The notes below the pieces were generated by a model, which did no database searches, had not been told where the DNA came from, and saw only the letters and a list, made by a program, of their open reading frames with translations. A stretch of DNA of 64,000 nt from Caprella mutica (lineage: Eukaryota; Arthropoda; Malacostraca; Amphipoda; Caprellidae). The stretch lies in contig CANNZV010001156.1 of NCBI GenBank assembly GCA_947561585.1, positions 62,001 to 126,000 on the forward strand, given 5' to 3'. The position numbers and the translations under genes were made by a program. This document shows positions 1 through 11,844 of the stretch, piece by piece. Every line of letters begins with the position of its first letter. Within the stretch, counting starts at the first letter, position 1.

Positions 1-500
1 AAGTCATTTTTCTCCACTTTCAGGCAAATCCCTACTCCTCCGTCAGTTTTCAACCGATTTTTCTGATTCAACGTTTTATATGAAGGTAAGACTTCAGGCT
101 ACAAATCACACGTTGTAAAAGTGAAAAAAAAATTTCAGAAAAAAAAATAAATCAATTTTTTTCGTTTTTTTTTGATAAAAAATATGATTTTTCAAAATTT
201 TGTCTATTTTTGAAAACTGGTTTTGATTTTTGAATATTTGCAACGTGTGTTTTGTTACCACATGATTTGGCTATGTCATGAAGCAAAAAAATGAAAATTG
301 GTCACAAATTGTTGGAGGAGTAGGACTTTGAAAAATTGCTCAAAAACTCGAAAATGTGGCAATAACTCAAAAACTATAAAAAAAAATGAAAAATGTCATC
401 ACCAAAATCGTCTTAGAATTAATTTGATTTTACACCTGCCTACTAAGTTTCAGAAAAATCGTACGATAAATAAAGAAGCCACCCGAAAATGAAACGCCCT
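1..500. other. Non-coding sequence outside the left arm
   Basis: AT-rich sequence with A/T homopolymer runs that lies outside the inverted duplication: it has no counterpart beyond 52439 on the right side. A GGAGGAGTAGG motif near 312 is the inverse of CCTACTCCTCC near 32, so it may be part of a dispersed repeat. The 64-codon frame at 298-492 is lysine/asparagine-rich and shows no domain; I do not call it a gene. Confidence 0.5.
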
Positions 501-1637
501 CCTTAAAGGTTGAAAACAAACCAATCTCCTGTTAACCCCCAAAAATAGTAATTGCTTCTATTTGTCTGTCTGTCTGTCTGTAGTCTGTCACTCTTTGAGT
601 AATATTCAGAAATTAAGGTAAAAATGAATATTACGCTTTGAGTAATATTCAGAAATAAAGTTAAATATTTTAACAGGGAGTTGAAACATTTTACAACCTC
701 TGTCGTAAAATTTCTGTTCTCTACGAGTCTAAGATATAATTTTTATCAATATCGTCGTTATTCAATTAATAGGGGAGAACCGGGTGAGTTCGTACAGCAG
801 GTGAATCCGTAGAGGGCCATACCTCAACACCTGTTATGTTCTAGCCCGTTGAAATTTGAGTGATTCTATACATTATAATAACAATAATAACAATCAGTTT
901 GAAACAAGTTTCAGCGCGTGACGGTGTAGTGTATTCCTTCGGTGAGAGATCATATATTTGCAGCACTAAAATAATATTTTCTCACTACTTGAGCTAAGCC
1001 ATAGCAATTACAATTTACTATCTAAAAACTTTATATTGAATATTAGTATTCATTAGAATATTCTCTACGTATGTAAATGTTAACATTTAGTTAAAACTCA
1101 TTAGCCTCTGATGTACACCAATTTGAAAATAAAATAGCTGAATATGTGAGCCTAAATATCAAAGTGATCAGCAAAAATACAGTATTACAAAACAGTTAAC
1201 CTTTTTCAATATAAGAGTTTTTTTCTTTGATGATAAGTCAATGGCTGTCCTTTAATTGGAGAAACTCGCTTGGGGTCTACACCGAGTTCCTCACTGTATA
1301 ATTTTTGCAACACGACAATGAAATTCACAAATATTTTCCTGTTACGTTTCTGCTCTTTATCTTATAAAAGTAATAACTTGTCACTAAAAAAATGTAGGTC
1401 TATTGCCAGAATTTTTAAATGTTGAATGACCTATCATACTCATCCGAAGAATAGTTCCGTTGTAGTTTTTTGATATTTACCTAAGATTGCCGGGACAATC
1501 TCCCGTCTCGTAACAACACCACTTCTCGAACTAAAAAGAGGCTCAGAACCAACACAATTAAAGTTTTGGACTGACCTCAAACCCTAAAGAATATTGATCA
1601 TGTATTATTTTTCGAATCTTACAATCACCGTCATAAA
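501..1637. other. Upstream region of helicase copy A
   Basis: No gene seen. It holds a short TCTG microsatellite at about 562-585, two copies of a TTTGAGTAATATTCAGAAAT motif near 595-655, and a relatively GC-rich stretch at about 773-830 beginning GGGGAGAACCGGG that may belong to a dispersed repeat. All of this is also present, inverted, at about 51300-52439. Confidence 0.5.
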
Positions 1638-1797
1638 CAGGGTTGTGACAATATGCTCTCAAAATCATAGATCCAAAGAATATTATTGACGAAACGAAAT
1701 GAAATGGTATCGGATACGATTCAATAGTGTTTAATTCTCTCCGTCTAAAATATTTTCGGGATCTATGATTTCAAAATAGCATATTTTCACAACCCTA
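1638..1797. mobile_element. hAT-type MITE, left-arm copy
   Basis: A 160-bp element with terminal inverted repeats CAGGGTTGTGACAATATGCT and, at the other end read in reverse, TAGGGTTGTGAAAATATGCT, continuing imperfectly for about 35 bp. It is flanked by the exact 8-bp direct repeat GTCATAAA (1630-1637 and 1798-1805), which fits the hAT target pattern nTnnnnAn. It is too short to encode a transposase. The same insertion with the same target duplication is in the right arm, so it predates the inverted duplication. Confidence 0.85.
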
Positions 1798-1805
1798 GTC
1801 ATAAA

Positions 1806-2385
1806 CAAAATAATATTAATACTGCCTAGTTAAAATGTTCACAAAATATCAGGATATCTCCATAAATATACCTATCTTTGTCAATCGAATTTCAGATAAA
1901 TAAACACTTTTCTAACTAATAAGCTAATTCTAAAAATTCAAATAAGAATATTATGAACGTTCCTACAGAGCTTTTGTTGTAATACAACAAGCTGGCGACA
2001 AGACTTGTCAAAACTTGTATCATATATCGCTAGACATGGTACTTTTTCAAAAGTATTTTTCTTTTCATCTCTTTATTAAAGAAATTTCTTCATTTCTTTG
2101 AGTATTATTTAAATTAATAAAAAATTATACTGATTCAACCAAAGAACATATTATCAATAGTTTGATTTTTGTTGCACCCTCCCTTCAAATATATTATCAA
2201 CACTTCATAAGGTCACTGCATTGCAAATTTTCCGTGTATGAATTTTAAAAGTGAAATAATTTTTCGATCACAACCTATTGTTAGCAACTGTTAAATTAAT
2301 TCCAATATTAATCTTTTTATTTACTTTTCAGAACACATTTTACTTCATTTAATTGAATAATAAAATTTTAGATTAAAATATCAAA
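1806..2385. promoter_or_regulatory. 5' flank of helicase copy A, possible leader exon
   Basis: No coding sequence. A plausible 3' splice site (pyrimidine-rich, ending TTACTTTTCAG at 2321-2331) lies 54 nt before the ATG and is conserved in the right arm, so the 5' UTR may be interrupted by an intron whose first exon I cannot place. The start context is ATCAAAATGG, a good animal start context. No TATA box or initiator is called. Confidence 0.3.
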
Positions 2386-5300
2386 ATGGTTTACTCATCT
2401 AGTAATTCTGATAATTTGAAACAGTTACCTCCTAACTTGTTAAATTACCTCTATAATGCAAAAGCCTTTAGACCAGTCGGAGACAGTTCCGCCATAGTAA
2501 AGGTCACGACTGAAGAAATCGTAGAAACGGTTACTATCGTAAAAGATTCGGAAAGAACCGAACCGAAGGATGCTCCCAAATGCTGGGATATTGACGAAGA
2601 AGACGTCAACAAATTAAACAAGAAGGAGTTTTTGAAGTACCAGAAGCATCTTCTTAGGTACGAAAAAACTGCTGTACAAGAAAGAGACATGAAAAAGGTG
2701 AGTTGTTTCTATTCAGTTTTATAATAAGTGTGTTAACATATTTAGCTGTAAAATTAAGTCTTGTCAGTTTGGTATATTAATTCCAACCAGATAAATTAAT
2801 TAAGGAGCTCCCTGTATCAGAAAATTTCAAGGTCCTTTACATTATTTTCTAAGGATTCTACTGTTGCAATTAGTACAGAAATTAGGAAGTGTTAATATGC
2901 ATGTAAGTGATAATTTCAGTCGCATAGAATATAGATAAATGAACACGACATAATATACTACAATGAATGGACTATTATAGTTTTTGATATTTCTTCTTCT
3001 TTAATAAACATTTTAATAAGTTTCAAAATATTACAGAGCTGTAGGATTAAATTATATATAAATTAATATATATTTTCATGTTGAATATTTAGATAAACAC
3101 AATGTTTGTTATTTTAAAAATAATAATAAATAATTGAAAAATAGAAAACAAAATTGTAGATACTTCGAATAATAACATTGATTACCTGAAAATAGTCAAG
3201 AATTAAACTAATTAATTTGAATTCAATTGTTTCAACATCCTGAATTTTATGAACGAATTATAGTGTTGATAAAACAAAAATAACTAATAAAACTGAACTA
3301 TAATAATCAACAAATGAATTTATTTATTTGGTATTCTCTTCGAATTGTGCACTATTTAGCTAATAAGATACAAATAACTATTGTGACAATCTTACTTTTT
3401 TATTTTCAGTTTCTAGCCGTGGGTGGTAAAGAAGAATCTGCAGTCATCTCAAATCTGACTGTGGACGACATGTACTACGATAGGTTTGGGAAGGTAGAGG
3501 TGGTCTTAGTGGATAGCGATTACGACTTACCAGGTCAAGCATTCAGAAGAGGGGATTTAGTTACCCTCTTCTCCGACTGGTTTAGTACGGAAGGAGTTAT
3601 CTCCCATGTTGATGATTCGGCCATCAGCGTCACAGTTGACTCGGAATTCTTATTTGATAAAAATACAATCTTCTCATTGATGCACCATCCTACTTTGGTG
3701 AGTAAATGCTCCTTTGAATAAATAGTTTTAAGATGTTTTTAAGTTCATTATTGAAACATTGCTAGTTTTAACTAAATTATTCAACTAATATTGATAAACT
3801 CTATGCTTTTCAGGAGAACCACAAGAGAATCCTAGCTGGTATAAGTAGAATTGCAGATTACTCAGGACCAGCTAACGGTCCGTGTGACGTCATCTTCGGA
3901 AAAAGAAACCTCCTCCCCCCATTGAAGAATTTACCGTCCCAACTCTGTGACAGAAATAATCAACTGACATTTTCAAACGGTGAGTAACTAAATGATTATT
4001 TAAATAACTACTTATTTTGATAATCAACATTCGCTATATCTATTATTTGAAAGAAAGAGTTATCTCTAAATAAAGTATATTTTAATTTTCAGGAAATCTT
4101 GACGACTCCCAGAAGAAAGCGGTAGAATTTGTTCTTAAACAACAAGAACTGGGAATAATCCATGGACCTCCAGGAACAGGGAAGTCCACCACAATCATAG
4201 AAATAATAAAGCAACATTTTCATCTTAATAAGAAGGTACGTGAGCAACATTGAATATTGTTACTTCTATTTGTTTTTTCCTTCTAAGGGATATGAAAGAT
4301 ATTAATATTATAGTATGAGATATCTTGAAATGATTTTCGTTTTGATTTTGTATTTATTGTATCTAATGAATCTTTGCGTTTCAGATTCTCTGTCTTGCCC
4401 CCTCAAATCAAGGAGTTGACAATTTAGTCACAAGATTGGCAGCAGCAGGACTTTCTATAGTTCGCATAGGACATCCTTCTAGAACCAGTAAAGAAGCATC
4501 GAGGTACACTCTTGATGCTCAGTTGAACAGAGGGTAAGTACTACTTTTAAATACTCAACTAATTATAGATACATTCAATAGTCTCATTAAGTTAGTGAGG
4601 CAGAATACCAAGAGCAGACATATCATGTATTTATCAAAATACATTTACTCTTTGTACAGTTATGCATACAATCATTAAACAATTTCAAATTTCCTTCTCT
4701 ATTGCTTTATCGAAATTTAAAGATTAGAAATAGGTTTACTAATTGAATGGATTTATTTACATACAATTACTTGCTATGATAATTATATTTAGCTAAAATC
4801 ATTTTTCAAATTATTTTATACTGCCTTCAAATCAGAAGACACAACTATTTTCTTCCTTTACTTTAACTAATTCTTCATTACTTCTCAACAGGGATAATTT
4901 AAAAGACTGGCAAGAAATAGAAGACAAGATGGCTGAGGTACAGGATGATGATTCATTATCCTATCAAGAAAAATATGATCTACTCGTAATGTTTAAGAAA
5001 CTCCAAAAAGATTTGCAAGGAGGGTCAGTGCTAGAATGTTGAAAATTAACATTTGACTTATTAATTATTTTATCTGTGATTTTTTAAAGTCAAATTAAAA
5101 AATAATAAGATAAATGCAATTGTGTTTCAAGGTTCTGTATAAATTCAAATCTGAGTAAGATTATTATTGGCTAAATTAGTTTTGTGTAAATTATAATGTT
5201 TAATAACATTACGTGTTTTCTTCTCTGCAGGCAGGACGAAGAAACCGAGAGAATTATCAGAGGAGCTGATGTTGTACTTGGAACTCTTCTTAGTGTCAAC

Positions 5301-8300
5301 GAACAGGGCATATTCAGGTGCGTTTAATTATACTGACGTTTCTATTAAGTTATTATATGATTATAAAGGTTGATGAATGGTTCTATATTTCTATTGCTTC
5401 AGATAGCTATAGTCATCTCAAATTAATTTGCAGTTATTAGATAGGTAGGTAGCTTCTATCTTTCGACTTTTTGACCACTTTGACTTTCGACTCTTTTTAC
5501 TCATTCAATGTTCTCTCCCTAAATATGTCTATTCGTTACTCATTCAATGTTCTCTCCCTAAATATGTCTATTCGTTACTCATTCAATGTTCTCTCCCTAA
5601 GTATGTCTATTCGTTGCTTATTCAATGTTCTCTCCCTAAATATGTCTATTCTTTACTTATTCAATGTTCTCCCCCTGAATATGTCTATTCGTTACTTATT
5701 CAATGTTCTCTCCCTAAATATGTCTATTCGTTACTTATTCAATGTTCTCCCCCTGAATATGTCTATTCGTTACTCATTCAATGTTCTCTCCCTAAATATG
5801 TCTATTCGTTTCTCATTCAATGTTCTCTCCCTAAATATGTCTATTCGTTACTCATTCAATGTTCTTTCCCTAAGTATGTCTATTCGTTTCTCATTCAATG
5901 TTTTCTCCCTAAGTATGTCTATTCGTTTCTCATTCAATGTTCTCTCCCTCTCATCCAGATTTCTGCCTGAAGATCACTTTGGGTTGACTGTCATAGATGA
6001 GTGTGGGCAAGGAATAGAAGTTGCTTGCTACCCCGGGGTGATGAGAGCTCCCAAGCTGCTGTTAGTGGGGGACCACAAGCAGCTACCCCCAACTGTACTG
6101 CATCCCAAAGCCTCGTACCTACTCAACTCATTGATGGAAAGGATGATCCGTAAGTGAATTTGCCTCATTTCTACTTCCATTCTTTAGCCCAAACTTAGTG
6201 AAGTAACTAATTAGTGTCACGATTTGGTGGAAAATATAAATAATAACTTTGATATTTAGCAATCTATGGTTCTTTGAATTTAGGATAGTTCTGAAATTAG
6301 ATTTTCCTCAGAATTACTTCAATAATTATTCTGAGACAATTCCTACATATGTAAATATTTTGAATGTTTTACTATTAATTCTACTCTTGTAAAATTATCT
6401 TCTATTTAGCATTTTCTTCAATAAGTGTTGCGTTGTTTCTCCCATACTATATGTTTTAATTTCCACAGGAAAATATGGTGACGATGTAGTTCGCATGCTT
6501 AAAACTCAATACCGCATGAATGAGACTATCATGCAATGGACTTCGGAAGAAATGTACAAAGGACAGCTCCAGGCGGCTGCCAGTGTTAAATCTCACCTCC
6601 TTTGTGATCTACCGAAAGTAGAAACCAATGGACTTACCTGTGAGTTGCCTACTTTTATACTGATTATTAAATTATTCTCATAATTGCAAATGTACAGTTT
6701 GTTATTCCATTGTAAAAAATAAATGGCATATATATAAATATCTACGTCTTTCGAAAGTTGCATTATGAATGGGTGAAACTTTTTTTAAATAAACAACGTA
6801 CGATTACATTCCAGTTCTGTTTAATAATTGATATTCTTTCTCTCGATAGCGTTTCCTTTAAATTTAGTGGACACATCTGGTTGCCCAGGGTTCGAAGAGG
6901 CTGAAGCAAAGCAATTTCAAGTGAAGGAGGGCACGTGCAATGAAGGTAAGCTTGAAAAAAAGATTGCTTATTGTTCTTATGTATTCTAGAGTTAATTTCA
7001 CCGTAACATCTTATTTTGATAACCAATTAGATAATTTGAAAATTAGAGCTTCAGTTTTATACATGCTGATATTTTTGAAATTTATTTGCTTAGTTTTATT
7101 ATAAACTCATTATCATTATTTTGAAATTTCGACGGAGGATGAAATTGTAGACACGAAATTAGAGCGGCTATCAGGTTGTACAATTTTTCTCAAGTTTATC
7201 AGAATGTTTTTTGCGAGTTAAGGCATTACTCTAGTTATTTAGCTATTACCTAAAACTGATACTTAAACTAATCTTTCTTTTTCAGGAGAGGCTAGACTAG
7301 TATCTCGTCTCGTCACGAGACTCATAGACAGTGGGCTCAGTCAAGAGAAAATAGCGGTGATATCACCCTACAACAAGCAGGTGAAACTTGTGCGGGCACT
7401 TGTCCAAACTCTGTACCCTGATGTGGAGGTGCAAACCGTGGACAGCTTTCAGGGCCGAGAAAAAGAGGCCGTAATTCTGAGTCTTGTTAGAAGTAACACC
7501 AGAGGTTAGTGGTTCATTCGATAGGGTGAGCAGTGAATTACTTTTCTTTTTAGTCTAAACAATATCTGAACAGTTTTTTGTATTTCCACTATTCGAACTT
7601 GCTGTTGTTATGATTGTAATTATCACTAGTAAATTTTATTGTAATCATGATTTAAAAAATAATATTTATAATCACTTCTCGAACTCTATGTTCTTATACT
7701 ATAAGAAACATTATTAGCTTGAATGAATACTAACTAATGAGCTTATTATAATCATAGTTACACTTACGTTCAAACTGATAATTCTTGATATTGAAAAGTG
7801 AAGACAAACTAACAATAATTTTATCTTTTTATTACAGGCAATGTAGGTTTTCTTTCGAATGAAAGACGTCTCAACGTAGCCATAACACGCGCCAGAAGAA
7901 ACCTCACTGTGGTTTGCAATGGAACAACCCTAAGAAAGAACGACTTCTTGGCTAACTTCCTGGACTACATGGCAGAGAAAGCCAACATTCTGCAAGCTGA
8001 CCAGTTAGAACGTGAGTTGTTGATGATAGTTAGTTTCTTAGTTATTTCACTTTTACGTTCACAGAACTGTGAACCTAATTTAATGCAATTTTCAGATTTA
8101 AGACATTGTTCAACATTATTCATTGAACTCATTTTTATCGGTGCTTGGAGAAGAAGTAGTTGATCTAAAGAATGATAATTTTAATATTCATATAAGCTAT
8201 CAAAGTGCTTGCAGATAGTTATGTATAATAATACAATATACACATTCTTGCATTTTGTTTGCAGTATCTATAACTTCACAGTAGAAACTACTATTGTAGC

Positions 8301-8501
8301 TAGAGTACATTTTATTAATATATAATTTCCTTGATCAGTTCTGGTAAATAACTTACTGTGTATGCCATATTAACGCTGTTTTTAATTGCAGAAATACCCC
8401 AACAATCAAAACTGAGGACGCCAAAAAGAAAATCAAGTGATATGGAACATAATTTAGAAGACTTAGAGCCTTCCCCCAAAATCTCAAGAAGCAGTTACTA
8501 G
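2386..8501 (+). CDS. Ighmbp2: SMUBP-2/IGHMBP2-like SF1 helicase, copy A
   Basis: Thirteen exons with GT-AG introns: 2386-2697, 3410-3697, 3814-3979, 4093-4235, 4385-4533, 4892-5023, 5231-5317, 5959-6149, 6469-6639, 6850-6945, 7286-7504, 7838-8011, 8392-8501. They total 2238 nt, 745 codons plus TAG, with all phases compatible. Motifs seen: Walker [10 protein letters not shown] (residues 280-288), Ia [10 protein letters not shown] (308-317), II DECGQ (439-443), [12 protein letters not shown] (463-471), QYRM (503-506), SPYNKQV (605-611), VDSFQGRE (630-637), NVAITRAR (664-671). These are diagnostic of Upf1-like SF1B helicases and closest to IGHMBP2. Family members are ATP-dependent 5'-3' RNA/DNA helicases linked to ribosomes and tRNA; that role here is inferred. 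The protein ends 36 residues after the helicase core exon, with a basic TPKRKSS (719-725) that could be a nuclear signal. The R3H and AN1 zinc-finger domains of vertebrate IGHMBP2 (about 990 aa) are absent. Residues 1-104 resemble no domain I know. Confidence 0.93.
5498..5951. repeat. 39-bp minisatellite in intron 7, copy A
   Basis: About 11.6 tandem copies of a 39-bp unit containing CATTCAATGTTCTCTCCCT and ATGTCTATTCGT fill the end of intron 7 and run directly into the exon 8 acceptor (CTCATCCAG|A at 5958/5959). Because 39 is a multiple of 3, one frame stays open through the array (a 13-residue repeat with core [13 protein letters not shown]) and it joins exon 8 in the exon's own frame. The pyrimidine-rich units presumably supply the polypyrimidine tract. 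Copy B has about 10.6 more homogeneous units. Confidence 0.9.
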
Positions 8502-8517
8502 AAGTGTAACACGACGC

Positions 8518-8523
8518 AATAAA
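8518..8523 (+). terminator. Poly(A) signal of helicase copy A
   Basis: AATAAA starts 17 nt after the TAG stop, in a context conserved in copy B. The inferred 3' UTR would be very short. Further downstream signals cannot be excluded. Confidence 0.5.
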
Positions 8524-8767
8524 AATACTTTGCAAGATAACGAAACCTCTAATTTTACTCAAAGTTAATTGGTAAATTATTGTTAATTGAGATAATTAGG
8601 CAGTTAGGTCTTCATCCATCGCTTCTAATTTTCTGCTTATACCTAGTTTTGCTTAGTTTTTAGCATAGGGTTTTATTGTTATTAAGCATTTTATTATTGC
8701 CTTGAAATGTTATCAAGATTGGCATGAATTATCTCTGTACTTACAGCACTTGAAAATTGTTTGTTTA

Positions 8768-9350
8768 TAATAGCTTTAATATTTCAAAAATTGTCTTTCT
8801 AATTTAAGCTGTAATATTTCAAAAAATCCCTTCTAATTTAAGCTGTAATATTTCAAGAATTGCCTTTCTAATTTAAGCTGTAATATTTCAAAAATTATCT
8901 TTCTAATTTAAGCTGTAATATTTCAAAAATTATCTTTCTAATTTAAGCTGTAATATTTCAAAAATTTCCTTTCTAATTTAAGCTGTAATATTTCAAAAAT
9001 TATCTTTCTAATTTAAGCTGTAATATTTCAAAAATTGTCTTTCTAATCTAAGCTGTAATATTTCAAAAATTTCCTTTCTAATTTAAGCTGTAATATTTCA
9101 AAAAATGCCTATCTAAGTGTAACTTTGATATTTCAAGAAGTGGCTGGTTCATTTTTTATTCAATTGTTGTCTTTTCAATTTTAGCTTTAACATGTTAAAA
9201 GTGCCTTCTAATTTTAGCTTTAAAATACTATGTAAGAAAGTGCCTTATTTTAACTTTGATATTTCAAAAAGGTGGCTATTTAATATTAGCTTAATATGTT
9301 CAAGTGTGCCTAGTTGATTTTAGATTTATTATAACAAATTTTTCATCTTT
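8768..9350. repeat. 35-bp minisatellite (type A) and degenerate units, left arm
   Basis: About ten tandem 35-bp units with core TTTAAGCTGTAATATTTCAA from about 8768 to 9110, followed by degenerate, length-variable relatives up to 9350. The unit is recognisably homologous to the GGTACC-containing 35-bp unit that follows, so both arrays come from one ancestral repeat. The right arm has fewer type A units (about 41320-41535). Confidence 0.85.
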
Positions 9351-9353
9351 TCA

Positions 9354-9950
9354 GGTACCATTTCAATATTAGCTTTAATATGTTAAAAGGTACCATTTCA
9401 ATATTAGCTTTAATATGTTAAAAGGTACCATTTCAACATTAGCTTTAATATGTTAAAAGGTACCATTTTAATATTAGCTTTAATATGTTAAAAGGTACCA
9501 TTTCAATATTAGCTTTAATATGTTAAAAGGTACCATTTCAATATTAGCTTTAATATGTTAAAAGGTACCATTTCAATATTAGCTTTAATATGTTAGAAGG
9601 TACCATTTCAATATTAGCTTTAATATGTTAAAAGGTACCATTTCAATATTAGCTTTAATATGTTAAAAGGTACCATTTCAATGTTAGCTTTAATATGTTA
9701 AAAGGTACCATTTCAATATTAGCTTTAATATGTTAAAAGGTACCATTTCAATATTAGCTTTAATATGTTAAAAAGGTACCATTTCAATATTATCTTTAAT
9801 ATGTTTAAAGGTACCATTTCAATATTAGCTTTAATATGTCAAAAGGTACCATTTTAATATTAGCTTTAATATGTTGAAAGGTACCATTTCAATATTAGCT
9901 TTAATATGTTAAAAGGTACCATTCTAATTTTAGTTTTAATATGTTAAAAT
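9354..9950. repeat. 35-bp KpnI-site minisatellite (type B), left arm
   Basis: About 17 near-identical tandem copies of a 35-bp unit, each starting GGTACCATTTCAATATTAGC. Units differ by one or two bases. The right arm carries about 46 copies of the same unit. No coding potential. Confidence 0.92.
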
Positions 9951-10690
9951 GTTTCTTTTCAATCACTAGAGATTTTCTTTTGTTCTTTCTTTATTATTAA
10001 ATAGGTAGGTAGACTATTTTAATTTCTTGCTTCTGATACATTCAAAATTTTAGTCCTGTTGAATTAATAACTAGATGGGTAAATAATTTTTTATTCACTC
10101 GTTTTATAAAATTATTTTTTCACCATAATCTCAGTAATAATCAATAAGTTATTTTAGTGCATAAATTTAGGTTTTACTTTCATTTTACTAAGTAGTTTGC
10201 AGCACCAGAAAAGCTCTTGTCTTAATTTCTGATTTGTTGATGGTAATTAATTCTTGTACCTGTTTATTAGTCAATAATTATAATGTGTTATTATAGTGTC
10301 TGGCTGAGACCAAATAATTAAATGTTAGATTTTCTAATATTGTATCACTAGCAATGTTTTTAATTAGGTTTCTGTTTAGTAAGAGTGTTTCATGTTTCTT
10401 TGTTTTTAAACATTTACGATGCGCAACTTTGTTATATTTTGTGAATGAAAATTATTGTAATTTTGAGTTTGTTTTTCCATAAGTAAGTTAAGTTAATGCA
10501 ATTATTTGTTTTTACACTAGGTAGTTTATAATAAAAAAATCATAAACAGAGCAAAATATATTACTACAATATATCCTAATATACGAAGAACCAATAATTT
10601 GAACTATTTGAAAGTTGAAGAAATCTGCCCTTTTTAAAAGGTTAAAATCATTTTTATAATGTGTGTAAAAACTGCTATTATTGATTGGAA
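9951..10690. other. Unique non-coding stretch, left arm
   Basis: AT-rich sequence with no convincing reading frame, RNA gene or repeat. It matches the right arm at about 38770-39540 in inverted order. Confidence 0.5.
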
Positions 10691-11170
10691 AAATACATCA
10701 TTTGAAATAAACAAAAAAATATTTTAAATTAATAACAAATATCATAAATAAACAAAATAAAAATTTTAAATAAATAAAAAATATTTGAAATAAACACAAA
10801 AAATATTTTAAATAAACGCAGAAAAATATTTGAAATAAATAAAAATATATTTAAATAAGCGAAGAATATTTTGAATAAACAAAAATCTATATAAATAAGC
10901 AAAAATATTTTAAATGAACAAATATTATTTTGAATGAACAAAAAATATTTTAAATAAACATAATTATTTTAAATAAACATAATTATTTTAAGTAAACAAA
11001 GAGTATTTAAATAAGCAAAAATAAGAAATATATTTAGATAAGAAAAATATATTTAAAAATGTAAAAATATTTTTAGATAAGCAAAAAATATTAAAATAAT
11101 TAAAAATGTTTTTAAATAAACAAACAATATTTTTAAATAAACAAACAATATTTTGAATAAACAAAGACAA
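10691..11170. repeat. Degenerate A-rich tandem block, left arm
   Basis: Highly degenerate tandem repeats of about 18-22 bp built from AAATAAACAAAAAATATTTT-like words. Reverse-strand frames here give Phe/Ile/Leu-rich membrane-like peptides, which are composition artefacts. The counterpart is at about 38335-38770. Confidence 0.7.
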
Positions 11171-11746
11171 AGACATTAAAATACCCAAGCTTTGCTTATC
11201 TATACCATGTTCAAAGATTGAGATGCCTCAATGTAAAGTCATTCCATTTTAATGTAAATTACTAGTATGTTGAGAAAATAAATAATTGATATGGTAAATC
11301 TATAGCCAATAACTACTTAAATATTAGCTACAGTTTCAAGATTTATGTAGCTAGTTACTGAAATATTCTGAGCAATAACCGTACACTTTTGTCATCAATT
11401 GGGATAATATTATCATATTTAGTTCAAGTCCTAAAATTATAAATATTGATATATTGGAAATAATTAATTGGTCTAAGATAATATTACTATATTGAATACC
11501 TGGTTATGACAACAAAATTACATTTTTACATCAATTAATTTTTTTTTTAAATAATAAAATTATTATCCCATTCTTGAGTAGTAATGATTTATTGAATTAA
11601 TTTACTGCAATTCCCATGCCTTTGTAAGAATATTTCCAATCTAGGGACTATAAGTTGGGTAATTGTAGCAATTGCAGCCCACAGTCACATCCACTGAGCA
11701 GAAGAAAATGAATAGCGTTTGATGTTATTTTCTGTACTTTTCTCCC
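11171..11746. other. Unique non-coding stretch, left arm
   Basis: No gene, RNA gene or tandem repeat recognised. It matches about 37760-38330 in reverse orientation. Confidence 0.5.
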
Positions 11747-11843
11747 TCAGAGCCAAACTTTTTCAAATGTTTTATTATCGGAAGAGTCTTTATTTGTACC
11801 TATCTTGTTAGCGAAAAAGATGCTTTGGTTTATTAGGTTGCTG
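11747..11843 (-). pseudogene. Possible 3' exon remnant, left arm
   Basis: Read on the minus strand, a pyrimidine-rich CTTCTTCTCAG resembling a 3' splice site is followed by an open frame ending NKTFEKVWL and a TGA stop. The right-arm counterpart (37668-37760) keeps the same frame and stop, with two amino-acid changes and at least three silent ones among about 30 codons. This is weak evidence for a real terminal exon; the parent gene is unknown. Confidence 0.2.
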
Positions 11844-11844
11844 A

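Noticed and set aside
2451..2690. Antisense frame over helicase exon 1 (also 50246-50496)
   Set aside because: Shadow frames opposite a well-supported coding exon; their conservation follows from the exon.
5471..5958. Long open frame of 13-residue repeats before exon 8 as a separate gene
   Set aside because: It lies in the 39-bp minisatellite of intron 7 and is open because 39 is divisible by 3; kept only as a possible alternative-splicing finding.
10691..11188. Small hydrophobic membrane proteins on the minus strand
   Set aside because: Phe/Ile/Leu-rich frames arise from degenerate A/T-rich tandem repeats; equivalent frames in the right arm differ in length and start.
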